A stretch of DNA of 64,000 nt from Streptomyces diacarni (lineage in GTDB: Bacteria; Actinomycetota; Actinomycetes; Streptomycetales; Streptomycetaceae): NCBI RefSeq assembly GCF_003323715.1, contig NZ_QOIN01000028.1:62001-126000 (forward strand), in the 5' to 3' direction. Numbering within the stretch: the first letter of the stretch is position 1; each line of letters begins with the position of its first letter. This document shows positions 1 to 8,577 of the stretch, piece by piece. A model generated the notes under the pieces. That model did no database searches. It was not told the origin of the DNA and saw nothing but the letters and a program-made list of their open reading frames with translations. The translations under genes were made by a program, and so were the position numbers.

Positions 1-904
1 CGCCTCGCTCAGCGACTTCTGGCGCCGCGCCCGCCCCTCACGCCCGGTCGCCGAACGCCTCGCCCAGATCGGCGCGCTGGACGCCTTCGCGCCCGGCGGC
101 AACCGCCGCGACCTGCTGCTGCACCTCGCCGAACTGCACCGCGCCCAGCGCGCGGCCGGAGCACGCGAGGGCCAACTCGCCCTGGGCGAGACCCCGGGAC
201 CCGGCGGCGCAGACGACACGACGCGCCAGGCCGAACCCGTCCACCTGCCCGACCTGGACAGTGGGGAGCGCCTCGGCGCCGAACTCGACGTCCTCGGCAT
301 GGACACCTCCCGCCACCTGATGGCCGACCACCTCGCCTTCCTGCGCGAACTCGGCGCCCACTCGGCCCGCACCCTGCGCACGGCACGGCACGGCGAGACC
401 GTGCTGATCGCGGGCGCCAAGGCCGCGACCCAGACCCCGCCGCTCTCCTCCGGCAAACGCGTCATCTTCACCACCCTCGACGACGGCACAGGCCTGTCCG
501 ACCTCGCCTTCTTCGAGGACTCGCACGCCGCCTGCGCGCACACCGTCTTCCACTCCTGGCTGCTGCTGGTGCGCGGCACGGTCCAGCGGCGCGGCCCGCG
601 CAGCTTCAGCGTCGTCGGCTCCGCCGCCTGGGACCTGGCCGAACTGGTCGAACTGCGCCGCGAGGGCGGCCTGGAGGCCGTCACCGCCCGGCTCGCGGAG
701 CCTCCCCGCACCCCCTCCTCGGACCCGGAAGAGGTCCCCAAGACGCAAGAGGAGCAAGAGGCGTACGGCCCCGGCCGCACCGTCGAGGTCGCCCCCGGCT
801 ACCGGATGCACCCCTGGGCCGACCTCCGTCCCGCCGGAGAGACGGCGAACTCACCCAAGGCGCTGCGCAAACTGTGGCACTCCAGCCCCGGGAGCGCGGG
901 ATGA
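1..904 (+). CDS. dnaE2: Error-prone DNA polymerase III alpha subunit (DnaE2 type), C-terminal part
   Basis: The frame is open from base 2 and ends at TGA 902-904; the start lies before the window, leaving about 300 C-terminal residues. The visible part begins in a helix-hairpin-helix-like stretch (FWRRARPSRPVAERL, IGALDAF) and carries an OB-fold (RKVIFTTLDDGTG-type segment, here KRVIFTTLDDGTGLSDLAFF) followed by RGTVQRRGPRSFSV. This end structure is that of DnaE/DnaE2 polymerases, which copy DNA and, in the DnaE2 branch, bypass lesions. The next gene is a Y-family polymerase that overlaps it by ATGA, the arrangement of dnaE2-imuB-type mutagenesis cassettes; that context is why I choose DnaE2 over the replicative DnaE1. 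The catalytic PHP and palm domains are outside the window and cannot be checked. Confidence 0.85.
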   Translation, partial: ASLSDFWRRARPSRPVAERLAQIGALDAFAPGGNRRDLLLHLAELHRAQRAAGAREGQLALGETPGPGGADDTTRQAEPVHLPDLDSGERLGAELDVLGMDTSRHLMADHLAFLRELGAHSARTLRTARHGETVLIAGAKAATQTPPLSSGKRVIFTTLDDGTGLSDLAFFEDSHAACAHTVFHSWLLLVRGTVQRRGPRSFSVVGSAAWDLAELVELRREGGLEAVTARLAEPPRTPSSDPEEVPKTQEEQEAYGPGRTVEVAPGYRMHPWADLRPAGETANSPKALRKLWHSSPGSAG

Positions 905-1944
905 CCGACGCCGTCCGGGCCGCGGAGACGACCGGCGAACCCCACATCCTCTACGTCCACTTCGGGGCAGCGCCGCACCCGGGAGCCGCACACCGCGCAC
1001 CCCACGAGGGCCGCTACGAGGAACTCCTCGCGCTGCTCACCGACATCACCCCGCTCGTCCAGGCACTCCCGCCCGACGCCGCACTCGCCGACGTACGGGG
1101 CGCGCTGCGCTACTTCGGGCGGAGCGCGGCCGAACTGGCGCAGCTCGTGCGGCTGCGGGCGCTCGCCCGGCACGGAACCGACTGCACCGTCGGCGTCGCC
1201 GCGAGCCCGCTGCTGGCCAGGATGGCGGCGCAGGCGGGCGAGCCGGGACGGATCCGCCAGGTGCGCCCCGAGGAGGCCGCCGGCTTCCTCGACCGCAGGC
1301 CGGTCGCCGCCCTGCACGGAGTGGGCCCCGCGACGGCCCGCACACTGTGCGCGTACGGGCTCGACAGCGTCGGGCGGGTGGCGGCCGCACCCCCCGCCAC
1401 CCTCCAGCGCATCCTCGGCGCGGCCCAGGGCAGGCGGCTGCACGAGCGGGCGCGGGGCATCGACCCCACCCCCGTCACCCCCACCGCACCCGCGCGCTCG
1501 GCCGGCGCGGAACACCGTTTCGAGCGGGACGAGCTCGATCCGGTACGGCGCCGGAGCGCCCTGCTCACCCTCGCCGACGACCTGGGGTTCAGGCTGCGCG
1601 CCGAGGAGCAGGTGGCACGCGCGCTGTCCCTGACCGTCCGCTACGCCGACCGCTCCGCCACCACCCGCACCCGCGCCCTGGCCGAACCCACCGCGCACAC
1701 CCCGGCCCTGGCCGCGGCGGCCTACGCCCTGCACGACGCGCTCGGCCTGCAGCGCGCCCGCGTACGCGGGATCGCCCTGCGCGCCGAGGAGCTGACCGCC
1801 GCCGAACGCGCCTCGCGGCAGCTCTCCTTCGACGTACGCGACGAGAAGGCCCGCCGGGCGGAGGCGGCGGGCGATCGCGCCCGCCGCCGGTTCGGTACGG
1901 CCGCGGCCCGTCCGGCGGGTTCGGCTCCGCCGCGTGCCGCCTAG
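901..1944 (+). CDS. Reduced Y-family DNA polymerase homologue (ImuB-like, probably inactive)
   Basis: 347 residues from ATG 901, which overlaps the dnaE2 stop as ATGA, so the two are translationally coupled. The middle and C-terminus are recognisable DinB/Y-family: a helix-hairpin-helix region (ALHGVGPATARTLCAYGLDS, about 136-155) and a little-finger domain. The N-terminal palm is not normal. Where DinB has an Asp in its first strand this protein has YVHF, and where the SIDEA(F/Y)LD motif is expected it has PPDAALADV, so the catalytic Glu is Ala. Only about 45 residues separate the two spots against roughly 95 in DinB, so the fingers are largely missing. A QLSF sequence near the C-terminus resembles a beta-clamp binding motif. 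I infer a non-catalytic adaptor for DnaE2, like mycobacterial ImuB, although it is shorter than ImuB. Confidence 0.8.
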   Translation: MTDAVRAAETTGEPHILYVHFGAAPHPGAAHRAPHEGRYEELLALLTDITPLVQALPPDAALADVRGALRYFGRSAAELAQLVRLRALARHGTDCTVGVAASPLLARMAAQAGEPGRIRQVRPEEAAGFLDRRPVAALHGVGPATARTLCAYGLDSVGRVAAAPPATLQRILGAAQGRRLHERARGIDPTPVTPTAPARSAGAEHRFERDELDPVRRRSALLTLADDLGFRLRAEEQVARALSLTVRYADRSATTRTRALAEPTAHTPALAAAAYALHDALGLQRARVRGIALRAEELTAAERASRQLSFDVRDEKARRAEAAGDRARRRFGTAAARPAGSAPPRAA

Positions 1945-2032
1945 AGATTTCCCGCGGACCTTGCTCCGGTACGGGGGTGCCCCTTGCCGTTTCGTCGCAG
2001 GATGCGGATGGGGCGTGGCTTGTCGCGCCGTT

Positions 2033-2065
2033 CCCCGCGCCCCTTCCGGGGCGCGGGGGTCTTTT
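2033..2065. terminator. Intrinsic terminator between convergent genes
   Basis: Perfect 11-bp stem CCCCGCGCCCC (2033-2043) and GGGGCGCGGGG (2048-2058) with a 4-base TTCC loop, followed by GTCTTTT on the plus strand. It sits between the polymerase homologue (plus) and copA (minus, stop at 2064-2066) and overlaps the copA stop region. The T run supports plus-strand termination; the symmetric stem could serve both strands. Confidence 0.85.
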
Positions 2066-4382
2066 ACCGGTCGGTGGGGCGGAAGCGGCGTAGGCGCAGG
2101 CTGTTGCCGACCACGAAGACCGAGGAGAAGGCCATCGCCGCGCCCGCGATCATCGGGTTGAGCAGGCCCGCCGCGGCCAGCGGCAGCGCCGCCACGTTGT
2201 AGGCGAAGGCCCAGAAGAGGTTGGACCTGATGGTGCCCAGCGTGCGGCGCGAGAGCCGGATGGCGTCGGCCGCCGACCGCAGGTCACCGCGGACCAGCGT
2301 GAGGTCGCCCGCCTCGATCGCCGCGTCGGTGCCGGTGCCCATCGCCAGTCCCAGGTCCGCCTGGGCGAGCGCCGCCGCGTCGTTGACACCGTCGCCGACC
2401 ATGGCGACGGAACGGCCCTCGTCCTGCAGCCGCTTGACGACGCCCACCTTGTCCTCGGGCATCACCTCGGCGCTCACGTCCTCGGCGGCGATGCCGACCT
2501 CGGCGGCCACCGACTCGGCGACGGCCCGGTTGTCGCCCGTCAGCAGTACAGGGCGCAGCCCCAGGCCGCGCAGCCGCCCGATGGCCTCGGCGCTGGTGGG
2601 CTTGACCGCGTCGGCCACCTCCAGCACGGCGCGCGCCTCGCCGTCCCAGGCCACCGCGATGGCGGTGCGCCCCGCCCGCTCGGCCTCCTCCCGGGCCGCC
2701 GCCAGCTCGGCGGGCAGCTCCATCGCCCAGTCGGCGAGCAGCCGCACCCGGCCGACGAGCACCGCGTGCCCCTCGACGACGCCCTGGACGCCGAGCCCGG
2801 GGACGTTGGCGAAGTCCTCGGGCACCGGCAGCGCGCCCGTCTCGCGCTCCGCGCCCCTGGCGACGGCCTGCGCGAGGGGGTGCTCGGAGGCGTTCTCCAG
2901 GGCGCCCGCCAGGCGCAGGGTCTCCTTCTCGTCGGTCCCCTCGGCCACGTGCACCGCCAGCAGGGTCATCTCACCCGTGGTGACCGTGCCGGTCTTGTCC
3001 AGGACGACGGTGTCGGCGCGGCGGGTGGTCTCCAGCACCTCCGGGCCCTTGATCAGGATGCCGAGCTGCGCGCCGCGCCCCGTCCCCACCATCAGCGCGG
3101 TCGGGGTGGCGAGCCCCAGCGCGCAGGGGCAGGCGATGATCAGTACGGCGACGGCCGCGGTGAAGGCCGCGGTCAGTCCGGCGCCGACGGCCAGCCAGAA
3201 GCCGAGGGTGGCCAGCGCGAGGACGAGGACGACGGGCACGAAGACGGCGGAGATGCGGTCGGCGAGCCGCTGGGCCGCGGCCTTCCCGTTCTGGGCGTCT
3301 TCCACCAGCTTCGCCATCCGCGCCAGCTGGGTGTCCCCGCCGACGCGGGTGGCCTCCACCACCAGCCGCCCGCCCGCGTTGAGGGTGGCGCCTGTGACGG
3401 TGTCGCCCGCACCGACCTCCACGGGGACGGACTCGCCGGTGAGCATGGAGGCGTCCACGGCGGAGCTGCCCTCGGTCACGGTGCCGTCGGTGGCGATCTT
3501 CTCGCCGGGCCGGACGACGAACCGGTCGCCGACGGCCAGTTCCTCGGTGCGGACGCGGACCTCGCGCCCGTTCCGCAGGACGGTGACCTCCTTGGCGCCC
3601 AGCTCCAGCAGCGTGCGCAGGGCCGCACCCGCCTTCCGCTTGGAGCGGGCCTCGAACCAGCGCCCGGCGAGGATGAAGGCGGTGACCCCGGCTGCGGCCT
3701 CCAGGTAGATGTTTCCTGCGCCGTCGCTCCTGCCGATCGACAGCTCGAACGGGTGCGTCATCCCCGGTTCGCCCGCGGTGCCGAAGAACAGCGCCCACAG
3801 CGACCAGAGCATCGCGGCCGAGGTGCCGACCGAGATCAGGGTGTCCATGGTGGCCGCGCCGTGCCGCAGGTTGACCCAGGCGGCCCGGTGGAAGGGCCAG
3901 GCCCCCCACACGACGACCGGCGCGGCGAGGGTGAGGGAGAGCCACTGCCAGTACTCGAACTGCAGGGCGGGCACCATCGCCATGGCGATCACCGGTACGG
4001 CCAGCACCACCGAGCCGGTCAGCCGCTGGCGCAGGGTCCGCAGCTCGTCGTCGGCAGCGGCGTCGGGGCCGCCCGTCGCCCCTTCGCCCTGGGGTGCGCT
4101 GCCCGGTGCGGGGCGCTCCGGCTGGGGCGGGGCGGCCGTGTAGCCGGTGGCCTCGACGGTGGCGATCAGGTCGGCGACCTGGACGCCGTCGTCCATGCTG
4201 ACCTTGGCCTTCTCCGTGGCGTAGTTGACGCTGGCGGTGACGCCCTCCATGCGGTTGAGCTTCTTCTCGACCCGGGCGGCGCAGGAGGCGCAGGTCATGC
4301 CGCCGATCGCGAGTTCGACACCGGTGGCCTCCTTCGGCGCCGAACCGGTGTCTCCTGCGGTGGTCTCACGGGTGGTGGTCAT
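2064..4382 (-). CDS. copA: Copper-exporting P1B-type ATPase
   Basis: 772 residues, normal for bacterial CopA. One N-terminal HMA domain carries GMTCASC (Cys31, Cys34). Then come the membrane segments, the actuator TGES (about 312), the intramembrane CPC metal site in [15 protein letters not shown] (about 417), the phosphorylation motif DKTGT (Asp about 461), SEHPL of the nucleotide domain and the hinge GDGVND (about 661). CPC with the GMTCASC HMA domain points to Cu(I) export across the plasma membrane. ATG 4382 has GGAGACACG just upstream. The promoter region holds palindromes of CsoR type (4454-4552), so copper-induced expression is likely. No csoR or copZ gene lies in the window. Confidence 0.95.
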   Translation of the reverse strand: MTTTRETTAGDTGSAPKEATGVELAIGGMTCASCAARVEKKLNRMEGVTASVNYATEKAKVSMDDGVQVADLIATVEATGYTAAPPQPERPAPGSAPQGEGATGGPDAAADDELRTLRQRLTGSVVLAVPVIAMAMVPALQFEYWQWLSLTLAAPVVVWGAWPFHRAAWVNLRHGAATMDTLISVGTSAAMLWSLWALFFGTAGEPGMTHPFELSIGRSDGAGNIYLEAAAGVTAFILAGRWFEARSKRKAGAALRTLLELGAKEVTVLRNGREVRVRTEELAVGDRFVVRPGEKIATDGTVTEGSSAVDASMLTGESVPVEVGAGDTVTGATLNAGGRLVVEATRVGGDTQLARMAKLVEDAQNGKAAAQRLADRISAVFVPVVLVLALATLGFWLAVGAGLTAAFTAAVAVLIIACPCALGLATPTALMVGTGRGAQLGILIKGPEVLETTRRADTVVLDKTGTVTTGEMTLLAVHVAEGTDEKETLRLAGALENASEHPLAQAVARGAERETGALPVPEDFANVPGLGVQGVVEGHAVLVGRVRLLADWAMELPAELAAAREEAERAGRTAIAVAWDGEARAVLEVADAVKPTSAEAIGRLRGLGLRPVLLTGDNRAVAESVAAEVGIAAEDVSAEVMPEDKVGVVKRLQDEGRSVAMVGDGVNDAAALAQADLGLAMGTGTDAAIEAGDLTLVRGDLRSAADAIRLSRRTLGTIRSNLFWAFAYNVAALPLAAAGLLNPMIAGAAMAFSSVFVVGNSLRLRRFRPTDR

Positions 4383-4453
4383 CGTGTCTCCTCGGCGACC
4401 CGGCCTGTGTCAGTGCGTGTCCGGCGGCGTCGAGCGCCGCCCCCTACTCTGTC

Positions 4454-4552
4454 ATACCCGGCTGGGGTATCGGTAGCGCTGAGGTCATGTATACCCCCCG
4501 CCCGTATGCATCGCAAGTGCTTCTCCGGAGCGGCGACTACCCCTGCGGGGTA
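4454..4552. promoter_or_regulatory. CsoR-type operators in the copA/lipase divergent promoter region
   Basis: The 340-base gap 4383-4722 between copA (minus) and the lipase gene (plus) holds two clear inverted repeats: ATACCC-5-GGGTAT at 4454-4470 and TACCCC-TGC-GGGGTA at 4538-4552. A weaker ATAC...GTAT pair spans 4491-4507. G/C-rich TACCC/GGGTA palindromes are the known target shape of copper-sensing CsoR repressors in actinobacteria. Their position upstream of copA fits; whether the lipase promoter also responds is unknown. Confidence 0.65.
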
Positions 4553-4722
4553 TGGCGGACTGCGGGTTTCCCCGCCAGGGCGTGGGGTGAGCAGGCCCGC
4601 GGGCTCGCGCGCCGGAATTCGTCCGGTGCGGGTACTGGTCAGTTTCCTTACTCGCGCGTAAGTTATCGGCCGCTCAGCAGCTCCGCTCCCACCCTCATCC
4701 CTCACAGCACGAGGAGCAGGAC

Positions 4723-5607
4723 ATGAAGCGCAAGCCGACCGCCCCCACCGCGCGGCGCGTCCGCAGATCCACCGTCACCGCCGTGGCCACCGCGTGCGCG
4801 GTGGTGGCCCTCCCCGCCACCGCGAGCGCGGCCGCACCGGCCGACGGCGGGGCGCACAGCAGCGGCTGGAACGACTACTCCTGCAAGCCGTCCGAACGGC
4901 ACCCCCGCCCCGTCGTCCTGGTCCACGGCACCTTCGGCAACTCCGTGGACAACTGGCTGGGGCTGGCCCCCTACCTGGTGAAGCGCGGCTACTGCGTCTT
5001 CTCCCTGGACTACGGACAGCTGCCGGGCAAGCCGCTCTTCCACGGGCTCGGCCCCATCGAGGACTCCGCCAAACAGCTGTCCGCCTACGTCGACAAGGTC
5101 CTCGCCGCCACCGGCACCAACGAGGTCGACCTCGTCGGCCACTCGCAGGGCGGCATGATGCCCCGCCAGTACCTCAAGTTCGGCGGCGGCGCCGAGAAGG
5201 TCAACGCCCTCGTCGGCATCGCCCCCAGCAACCACGGCACCACCCTGAGCGGGCTCGCACAGCTCGCCGACCAGTTCCCGCCGGTCGGCGACGTGGTCGA
5301 GGAGATCGGCCCCTCCCTGCTCCAGCAGAAGAAGGGGTCCGCGTTCCTGAAGAAGCTCAACGAGGGCGGCGACACGGTGCCGGGCGTCGACTACACCGTG
5401 ATCGCCAGCAGGTACGACGAGGTCGTCACGCCCTACGAGACGCAGTTCCTCGACGGCCCTGACGTGCACAACGTGACGGTCCAGGACCTGTGCCCCCTCG
5501 ACCTGGCCGAGCACCTGGCCATCGGACTGACCGACCGGGTGGCCTGGCACGAGACGGCGAACGCCCTCGACCCCGCGCACGCCACCCCCACCACGTGCCT
5601 GTCGTGA
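4723..5607 (+). CDS. Secreted lipase/esterase, alpha/beta hydrolase (Lipase_2-like)
   Basis: 294 residues beginning at ATG 4723 behind a GAGGAGCAGGAC ribosome site. The N-terminus is a twin-Arg-containing signal peptide (RRVRRSTVTAVATACAVV, likely cleavage after ATASA, about 36). The mature protein has the oxyanion HG loop VLVHGTFGN (about 66), the nucleophile elbow GHSQGG (Ser141), an Asp in SRYDEVVTP and a late His in AEHLAI. These are the features of extracellular Streptomyces lipases/esterases that hydrolyse acyl esters. RR-STV is not a strict Tat motif, so Sec export is as likely. It ends 37 bases before the convergent PPOX gene. Confidence 0.87.
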   Translation: MKRKPTAPTARRVRRSTVTAVATACAVVALPATASAAAPADGGAHSSGWNDYSCKPSERHPRPVVLVHGTFGNSVDNWLGLAPYLVKRGYCVFSLDYGQLPGKPLFHGLGPIEDSAKQLSAYVDKVLAATGTNEVDLVGHSQGGMMPRQYLKFGGGAEKVNALVGIAPSNHGTTLSGLAQLADQFPPVGDVVEEIGPSLLQQKKGSAFLKKLNEGGDTVPGVDYTVIASRYDEVVTPYETQFLDGPDVHNVTVQDLCPLDLAEHLAIGLTDRVAWHETANALDPAHATPTTCLS

Positions 5608-5644
5608 TCCGGTAGGGGGGTGCTTGTCGCCACCCGGTAGGGGA

Positions 5645-6280
5645 TCAGCCCTCGGCGCGGACCTTCTCGGCGTACCGCGGCCCGTAGTACGCCTCAAGGA
5701 ACTCCAGGGAGTCCCCGGAACGGTCGAGGGCCTTGGCGAGCCGGGCGCGGTGCGGCAGCGCGTCCGGCCGCCAGGTCTCCGGCTCCCAGAGGCTGGAGCG
5801 CAGAGACGCCTTGGCGCAGTGGTGGAAGACCTCCCGCACCTCCACCACGAGCGCCAGCTGTGGGCGGTCGCGCCTGGCCACCATCTCCTCGAGGAACGGC
5901 GCCTCGCGCACGATCCGCGCCCGGCCGTTGACCCGGAGCGTGTCGCCGCGGCCCGGCAGGAAGAAGACCAGGCCGACGTGCGGATTGGACAGCACGTTGA
6001 GCAGCCCGTCGACGCGCTTGTTGCCCGGCCGGTCGGGGATCGCGAGCGTGCGGTCGTCGAGCACCTTGACGAAGCCGGGCGGATCGCCCTTGGGCGAGAC
6101 GTCGCAACTGCCGTCCGCCGCCGAGGTGGCGACGAGGCAGAACGGTGAGTGCGCCAGCCACTCGCGGTCGAGTGCGTGCAGCGTGGTGCGCACCTTGTCC
6201 CGGGTGTGCTGTGCCGGCTCACCGACGAGGGCGCGCAACTCCTCCTCGCTGGTGACCTCCACCACGGTTCCTTGCTCCAT
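5645..6280 (-). CDS. PPOX-type FMN-dependent flavoprotein (DR_2398/MSMEG_1061 family)
   Basis: 211 residues. The core CLVATSAADGSCDVSPKGDPPGFVKVLDDRTL followed by IPDRPGNKRVDGLLNVLSNPHVGLVFFLPG is the split-barrel pattern of pyridoxamine-phosphate-oxidase-like proteins: a strand carrying S/T-x-DG, the SPKGDPPGF turn and RPGN-R at the FMN phosphate. The C-terminal FHHCAKASLRSSLWEPE segment marks the family annotated as probable FMN-dependent DR_2398-type enzymes. Substrate is unknown, and members may bind F420 or FMN. Its start ATG 6280 has GGAG upstream on the minus strand. Confidence 0.8.
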   Translation of the reverse strand: MEQGTVVEVTSEEELRALVGEPAQHTRDKVRTTLHALDREWLAHSPFCLVATSAADGSCDVSPKGDPPGFVKVLDDRTLAIPDRPGNKRVDGLLNVLSNPHVGLVFFLPGRGDTLRVNGRARIVREAPFLEEMVARRDRPQLALVVEVREVFHHCAKASLRSSLWEPETWRPDALPHRARLAKALDRSGDSLEFLEAYYGPRYAEKVRAEG

Positions 6281-6340
6281 GAGCGCTCCGCTTCGTCGCC
6301 GTCAGGGGGCCGTCGAGGCCGTGAAGGGTTAAGAGCGTAC

Positions 6341-6377
6341 GGCGCCGCCTTCCCCGCCGGGAGGGGAAGGCGGCGCC
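6341..6377. terminator. Hairpin terminator behind the LPMO gene
   Basis: A perfect 15-bp stem, GGCGCCGCCTTCCCC (6341-6355) and GGGGAAGGCGGCGCC (6363-6377), encloses a 7-base loop. It lies 18 bases past the LPMO stop in the minus direction and upstream of the PPOX gene, so it probably separates the two units. There is no T run, as is usual for Streptomyces terminators. Confidence 0.75.
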
Positions 6378-6395
6378 GGTAGGGAGGGGCGTCGC

Positions 6396-7391
6396 TCAGC
6401 CGCGCGACCTCGCGGCGCGGCGGCGGGCGGTGGCCAGGAACACCCCCGCGCCGGCCGCCACCACGGCGGCGCCGCCGAGGGCGAGCGGGACGGCGCTCTC
6501 GTCACCGCCGGTCTGTGCGAGGTCCGCCTTCTCGGTCCCTCCGGCGGGCGCGGGCGCGTTCGCCTCGGCGGAGCCCTGCCCCTGACCGGCCTTCCCGTGG
6601 CCCGCGTCGCTGTGGGACGCGTGGCCCTGGGGGCTTGCCCCCTGGGCGTGTCCGTCGCTGCCGTGTCCGCCGTGGTCCACGGTCGACTTCTCGCCGCCCG
6701 CCTCGATCTGCTGCTCGTCGGGCGCCGCGGGGGCGTTCTCCGAGGCGGTGGCCGACCCGCCGCCGAAGGTCACATCGGAGCAGGAGTAGAACGCCTCGGG
6801 GCTGTCGGACCGCTGCCAGATGGCGTAGATCAGGTGCCGTCCCGAACGCTTGGGCACGGTGCCGTCGATCACGTAATCGCCGTCCTCCAGCGTCGGATCC
6901 GTCGCCTTGGCGAACGGCTCGGACTCCAGGTCGGACCACTTCAGCGGCTCGGCCGGGTCGTAGCCCTCTTTGGTGAGGTAGAGCTCGAAGGTGCCCTTGT
7001 GCGGGGCCGTCGCCTTGTACCGGAAGGTGTGCTCGCCGGACGTCATCGCGCCGGCCGGCCAGTCGGCGCGGGCCAGGTCCAGGCCCTTGTACTTGTCCCG
7101 GCCGGCACTGCACAGCTCGCCGTCGGGGATGATGCGGCGGTGCTCGCCCGCCGCGTCGGGGATGTTCACCTCGTTCCAGTCGTAGAACGCCTGCGGGCCG
7201 CCGGCCTCGACGGCGGCCTTGCACGCCGCCGACGTCGGACTCTCGGGCCCCTCGGCGAAGCAGGTCGCCACCCGGCTGACGGGGTCGGCCATGGAGCCGT
7301 GCGCGGCGGCGGGGCCCGCCGCCACCACGGTGAGCACCAGCGGGGCGAAACCCAGCGCGACGATTCCTGCGGTCCTGCGGCGAACGGTCAT
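6396..7391 (-). CDS. Secreted AA10 lytic polysaccharide monooxygenase with LAXTG wall-sorting signal
   Basis: 331 residues from ATG 7391 (AAGGAG site upstream); the in-frame extension to 7538 has no ribosome site. A signal peptide ends at AAGPAAA, so the mature protein would start at His31 (HGSMADP), the first arm of the copper histidine brace. The second His is in the TAPH motif (His131). The catalytic domain, to about residue 205 (FYSCSDVTF), fits chitin/cellulose-active AA10 enzymes that oxidatively cleave polysaccharide. A low-complexity His/Gly linker follows (HGGHGSDGHAQG). The C-terminus is LAQTG at about 291, a hydrophobic span and ARRRAARSRG, a sorting signal of the LAXTG type used by class E sortases. 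Most described Streptomyces LPMOs are released, so anchoring would be unusual. Confidence 0.88.
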   Translation of the reverse strand: MTVRRRTAGIVALGFAPLVLTVVAAGPAAAHGSMADPVSRVATCFAEGPESPTSAACKAAVEAGGPQAFYDWNEVNIPDAAGEHRRIIPDGELCSAGRDKYKGLDLARADWPAGAMTSGEHTFRYKATAPHKGTFELYLTKEGYDPAEPLKWSDLESEPFAKATDPTLEDGDYVIDGTVPKRSGRHLIYAIWQRSDSPEAFYSCSDVTFGGGSATASENAPAAPDEQQIEAGGEKSTVDHGGHGSDGHAQGASPQGHASHSDAGHGKAGQGQGSAEANAPAPAGGTEKADLAQTGGDESAVPLALGGAAVVAAGAGVFLATARRRAARSRG

Positions 7392-7642
7392 GGTGAGTGG
7401 CTCCTTGTGGGGGCGCACGAAGGACGCACGCGGAACGTGCGCAGCTGTGCGGGGACGTGGCTGCCGGGGCGGGCCACTCGCCCGCCGCCTCCCCAGCGAC
7501 GGACGCGAACCCGCCCCGGCGACCAGCACGTTAGCCACTCGGGAAGTCCGAAACGCCTGCTCGAAGCCTTTACGGGCGATCTTTAGGACTCGCTTAAGGA
7601 CGCGCTAAGCACGCCGACAGGCAGCGGCCCGGAGACCGCGGC

Positions 7643-7680
7643 GCCCGTACCGCGCCCAGGCGGCGGGGCGCGGTACGGGC
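7643..7680. terminator. Hairpin terminator behind the DoxX gene
   Basis: Perfect 15-bp stem GCCCGTACCGCGCCC (7643-7657) and GGGCGCGGTACGGGC (7666-7680) with an 8-base loop. It ends 6 bases before the DoxX stop codon on the minus strand and lies in front of the LPMO promoter region. Confidence 0.75.
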
Positions 7681-7686
7681 GAGCGG

Positions 7687-8274
7687 TCAGGAGCGGACGA
7701 GCAGGACGGCGGCGGCCGCGGCCAGACCCAGGAGCAGGGCCAGGACGCCGTGGACGAGCCGGTGCTCCCGCAGGACGGGCAGCAGGCTGTCGGCGGCATA
7801 CCGGCCGGGGCCGGTCAGGGCGAGCCCTCCCGCGCCCGCCGCCAGCACCACCGCGTACTCCACGCCACCTGGGGCGAAGAAGCCGTCGCCCCACGTCACG
7901 GCCGAAGCGTTGATCATTGTGCCGAGTACGGCGGCACCGGCGAGCGGGGTGCACAGGCCCAGGGCGAGACCGAGACCGCCGAACGTCTCGGTGGCCCCCG
8001 CGACCAGGGCCATCGTGTGGCCCGCCGGATAGCCGACGGAGGTGAAGAACTGCGCCGTGCCGTCGAGTCCGTTGCCGCCGAACCAGCCGAAGAGTTTCTG
8101 GCTGCCGTGCGCGGCCATCGCGAGGCCGAGGACGAGGCGCAGGACCAGCAGCCCGGTGTCGTACCCGCGCTGCCCCGAGGGGGAGGGGTGCCGCGCGCCG
8201 GGGGTTTCCGGGGCGCCGGAGGAGGTGGGGGAGAGGGGGGCGGGCCCGTCGAGTGTGCGCTGGGGGGTGGGCAT
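7687..8274 (-). CDS. DoxX family membrane protein
   Basis: 195 residues. After a Pro-rich leader of about 38 residues comes a DoxX core with four hydrophobic segments: LLVLRLVLGLAMAAHGSQKLFGWFGG, MALVAGATETFGGLGLALGL, AAVLGTMINASAVTW and a C-terminal LVHGVLALLLGLAAAAAVLLV. The R-x6-HG-xxK-F pattern in the first segment is the family signature. Members are small integral membrane proteins tied to redox stress or quinone-related functions in some bacteria; the role here is not known. ATG 8274 has GGGAG seven bases upstream. Confidence 0.85.
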   Translation of the reverse strand: MPTPQRTLDGPAPLSPTSSGAPETPGARHPSPSGQRGYDTGLLVLRLVLGLAMAAHGSQKLFGWFGGNGLDGTAQFFTSVGYPAGHTMALVAGATETFGGLGLALGLCTPLAGAAVLGTMINASAVTWGDGFFAPGGVEYAVVLAAGAGGLALTGPGRYAADSLLPVLREHRLVHGVLALLLGLAAAAAVLLVRS

Positions 8275-8577
8275 GAGGTCGACTCCCTACGTCGGTTCGG
8301 ACCCCCGTGGTGAGAGATGCGTCAGACGTTCGAGCTGTTCTCGACCGTAGCCATTGGTCTGGACCTGCACAACGGTCCGCGTGCGATCTGTCACACACGG
8401 AACCGGACGTCGGAGTTGTGCGTTTTTTTGGGGAACGAAGCGAGTTTGGGGAACGAAGCGAGTTTGGGGAACGAAGCGAGTGCGGAGTACGAAGCGAGTG
8501 CGGAGTAGGACGTGCTCGGGGTACATCCGTAGCCGGCCCGAGCGCCGGGGAACGAGAAGGAGAAAGGGGGCGCGGCC
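8275..8577. other. Divergent intergenic region with 18-bp tandem repeats
   Basis: The 303-base gap between DoxX (minus) and the MarP-like protease (plus) contains no credible gene. It holds the 18-bp tandem repeat at 8428-8508 and a good ribosome site (GAGAAGGAGAAAGG, about 8554-8567) for the GTG start at 8578. Promoters for both genes must lie here, but I cannot identify them securely. Confidence 0.6.
8428..8508. repeat. 18-bp tandem repeat, about 4.5 copies
   Basis: Three exact copies of TTGGGGAACGAAGCGAGT (8428-8445, 8446-8463, 8464-8481), then a diverged copy GCGGAGTACGAAGCGAGT (8482-8499) and half a copy to 8508. There are no spacers, so it is not a CRISPR array. The array lies 70-150 bases upstream of the protease start. 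Confidence 0.95.

Noticed and set aside
6396..7538. Longer LPMO beginning at 7538
   Set aside because: The extra 49 residues have no ribosome site and would precede, and so disable, a clear signal peptide.
8428..8508. Tandem repeats as a possible CRISPR array
   Set aside because: Units are directly adjacent with no spacers, only 18 bp long, and no cas genes are present.
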